DNA of 5,579 nucleotides from an uncultured Oscillospiraceae bacterium (GTDB lineage: Bacteria; Bacillota; Clostridia; Oscillospirales; Acutalibacteraceae), in the NCBI GenBank assembly GCA_905200265.1, contig CAJKJS010000112.1, positions 1-5,579 of the forward strand, written 5' to 3'. Positions 4,094-5,579 of the stretch are shown piece after piece. The number at the start of each line of letters is the position of its first letter. Position 1 is the stretch's first letter. Under the pieces are notes generated by a model. That model worked only from the letters and a program-made list of their open reading frames with translations. It was not told where the DNA came from and did no database searches. Both the position numbers and the translations under genes were made by a program.

Positions 4094-5579
4094 ATGTGCA
4101 GGCCGTGGCAGGTGCGCCCGCTGGACCGGGAAAAAGCCGCCGAATTGAGCGAAATGCTGAATATTCCTTCGTTTCTTGGCATGATGCTGGCGGTGCGGGG
4201 CGTAACGGACCCGGCAGAAGCGATGAGCGTGCTGGGGATGGAAGACGGTTTTCCGTTTGACCCCTTTTTACTGCGGGATATGGAAACGGCGGCCCTGCGG
4301 GTACAGCAGGCCATCGAAGACGGCGAATGTATCGCAGTCTTCGGCGATTACGACGCGGACGGCGTAACGGCGACGGCGCTGCTGACAAAGTATTTAAGGA
4401 GTAAGGGCGCGCACGTCCTTCCTTACATCCCCCAGCGGGAAGGCGAAGGGTACGGCATGAACGAAAACGCCGTGCGTACGCTGCATGAAAAAGGCGCCCG
4501 GCTGCTGATTACCGTCGATAACGGTATTGCCGGGGAAAAAGAAGTGCGTCTCGCCAGGGACCTTATGATGGACGTGATCGTCACCGACCACCACAGGGTG
4601 CAGGGAACGCTGCCCCCGGCATTGGCGGTTGTTGACCCCCAGCGGGAAGACGAAGAGAGCCTCTACCGGGACTTTGCCGGGGTGGGGCTTGCCTATGAAC
4701 TGTGCTGCGCCGTAGAAAGCGCGTGGAGCGACCCGGAGGAGACCCTTTCGTTTTTGCTCGACCTGGCGGCGGTAGGCACCGTGGGGGACGTGGTCCCTCT
4801 GACGGGGGAAAACCGCCGGCTGGTGAAAAAGGGCATCCGCCGGCTGCGGGACGAGCCGTGTCAGGGATTGCGGGCCCTGCTGAAAGCGGCCGGGGCCGGG
4901 GAAAAGGCGGTATCGGCCCGGGATTTGGCGTTTACCGTGGTGCCGCGGCTCAACGCCGTGGGGCGTATGGGCTCGCCGAAACAGGCGCTCCGGCTTTTAT
5001 TGTGTGAAGACAGGGAAGAAGCGAACGAAATCGCCCAATCGGTAAACACCGAAAACGACCGCCGCCGCAGCGTGGAAGCGGACGTTTTGAAACAGGCCAT
5101 GGAAAAGCTGCAAACAGAGCCGGAGCGGTTACTCGACCGGGTGCTGGTGGTGGAAGGCGAAAACTGGCACCCCGGCGTGATCGGCATTGTGGCGGCGCGG
5201 CTGACCGAAACCTTTGGCAAACCCAGCGTCGTGATCACCCTGGAAGGGGATAAGGCCAGAGGCAGCGGCCGCAGTGTGGAAGGATTTTCGCTGTTTGAAG
5301 CGGTGAAAGCCTGCGCGCCGGTGCTCACCCGGTTTGGCGGGCATCCCATGGCGGCGGGGCTGAGTGTAGAGCCCGATAAAATCCCGGCTTTCCGAAAAGC
5401 GATCAACGAGTACGCGAAAGAGAAGTTCCCGTTTATGCCGGTGCCCACGCTCACCCTTGACTGCCGGCTGCGCCCGGCGGCGGTGACCGAAGAATTGCCC
5501 GCCTTATTGGAGGAACTGGAGCCCTTTGGGGCCGGGTTCCCGGCGCCGCTGTTTGGCCTTTATGGTATGACGGTGCGGG
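4094..5579 (+). CDS. recJ: Single-stranded-DNA-specific 5'-3' exonuclease RecJ, C-terminus cut off
   Basis: The frame is open for 495 codons to the window end. RecJ degrades single-stranded DNA 5' to 3' using two metal ions, in mismatch repair, base-excision repair and RecF-type recombination. DHH-domain motifs are intact: FGDYDADGVTA at 83-93 (D85, D87, D89), VDNGI at 141-145, TDHH at 164-167, VDP at 180-182, and LDLAAVGTVGDVVPL at 222-236 followed by ENRRLVKKG. LNAVGRMGSP (286-295) follows. The DHHA1 part shows WHPGVIGIVAARL at 358-370, GSGRS at 390-394 and FGGHPMAAGLSV at 414-425. The C-terminal OB-fold begins near 452 and its typical LEPFG-x-G-x-P-x-P motif is present at 475-485, with Phe where Asn is usual (GAGFP). 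Roughly 70 to 300 residues are probably missing, as family proteins run about 560-800. The start is ATG 4094 or the in-frame TTG at 4091; GGGGAGG at 4076-4082 is 11 or 8 nt away. All catalytic residues seen are intact. Confidence 0.96.
   Translation, partial: MCRPWQVRPLDREKAAELSEMLNIPSFLGMMLAVRGVTDPAEAMSVLGMEDGFPFDPFLLRDMETAALRVQQAIEDGECIAVFGDYDADGVTATALLTKYLRSKGAHVLPYIPQREGEGYGMNENAVRTLHEKGARLLITVDNGIAGEKEVRLARDLMMDVIVTDHHRVQGTLPPALAVVDPQREDEESLYRDFAGVGLAYELCCAVESAWSDPEETLSFLLDLAAVGTVGDVVPLTGENRRLVKKGIRRLRDEPCQGLRALLKAAGAGEKAVSARDLAFTVVPRLNAVGRMGSPKQALRLLLCEDREEANEIAQSVNTENDRRRSVEADVLKQAMEKLQTEPERLLDRVLVVEGENWHPGVIGIVAARLTETFGKPSVVITLEGDKARGSGRSVEGFSLFEAVKACAPVLTRFGGHPMAAGLSVEPDKIPAFRKAINEYAKEKFPFMPVPTLTLDCRLRPAAVTEELPALLEELEPFGAGFPAPLFGLYGMTVR

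Noticed and set aside
1..5579. A new defence system, CRISPR array, retron, mobile element or phage region.
   Set aside because: I looked for regularly spaced direct repeats, reverse transcriptase, nuclease-effector or transposase motifs and terminal inverted repeats. The only nuclease is a standard RecJ and the only long repeat is the in-gene FnIII duplication.

Overview
The window reads as chromosomal DNA of a fairly GC-rich Gram-positive anaerobe, probably a gut Clostridia/Oscillospiraceae-type Firmicute. This is inferred from an AbrB/SpoVT-type regulator, strong AGGAGG-type ribosome binding sites, consensus sigma-A promoters, and a secreted LRR / Listeria-Bacteroides-repeat / fibronectin-III protein. 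I cannot name a species. There are four protein-coding genes, two of them cut by the window ends, and no RNA gene, CRISPR array, insertion sequence or phage gene that I can recognise.

Layout. At the left edge, the first 26 codons of an AbrB/SpoVT-family DNA-binding protein run leftward out of the window (79 to 1). A 380-bp AT-rich divergent intergenic region (80-459) follows. It holds a near-perfect rightward sigma-A promoter (313-341), short repeats, A/T-rich inverted repeats and a roughly 110-nt leader with a small hairpin. The rightward gene at 460-2937 encodes an 825-residue exported protein. In order, it has a signal peptide, a calcium-loop-like motif, leucine-rich repeats, four Listeria/Bacteroides-type beta repeats and three fibronectin-III-like domains. 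The last two of these domains are a recent 252-bp tandem duplication. A strong terminator hairpin, T-rich on both strands, closes this unit (2947-2986).

Between the terminator and the next gene lies a GC-rich patch (about 3024-3120). It can fold, and read leftward it also looks like the tail of a coding sequence. At 3176-4045 is a complete AraC-family regulator of 289 residues. It is followed after 48 nt by recJ (4094 to the window end, 495 codons seen), the single-strand-specific 5'-3' DNA exonuclease. A good promoter inside the end of the AraC gene could transcribe recJ on its own.

How the parts relate. The secreted protein is a self-contained unit with its own promoter and terminator, transcribed divergently from a transition-state-type regulator that could plausibly control the shared region. 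The AraC regulator has no metabolic target gene in the window. RecJ is housekeeping DNA repair and looks like a neighbour by position only. I do not see a convincing new defence or mobile system here. The least explained pieces are the leftward small ORF/foldable patch at 3024-3120 and the divergent control region.
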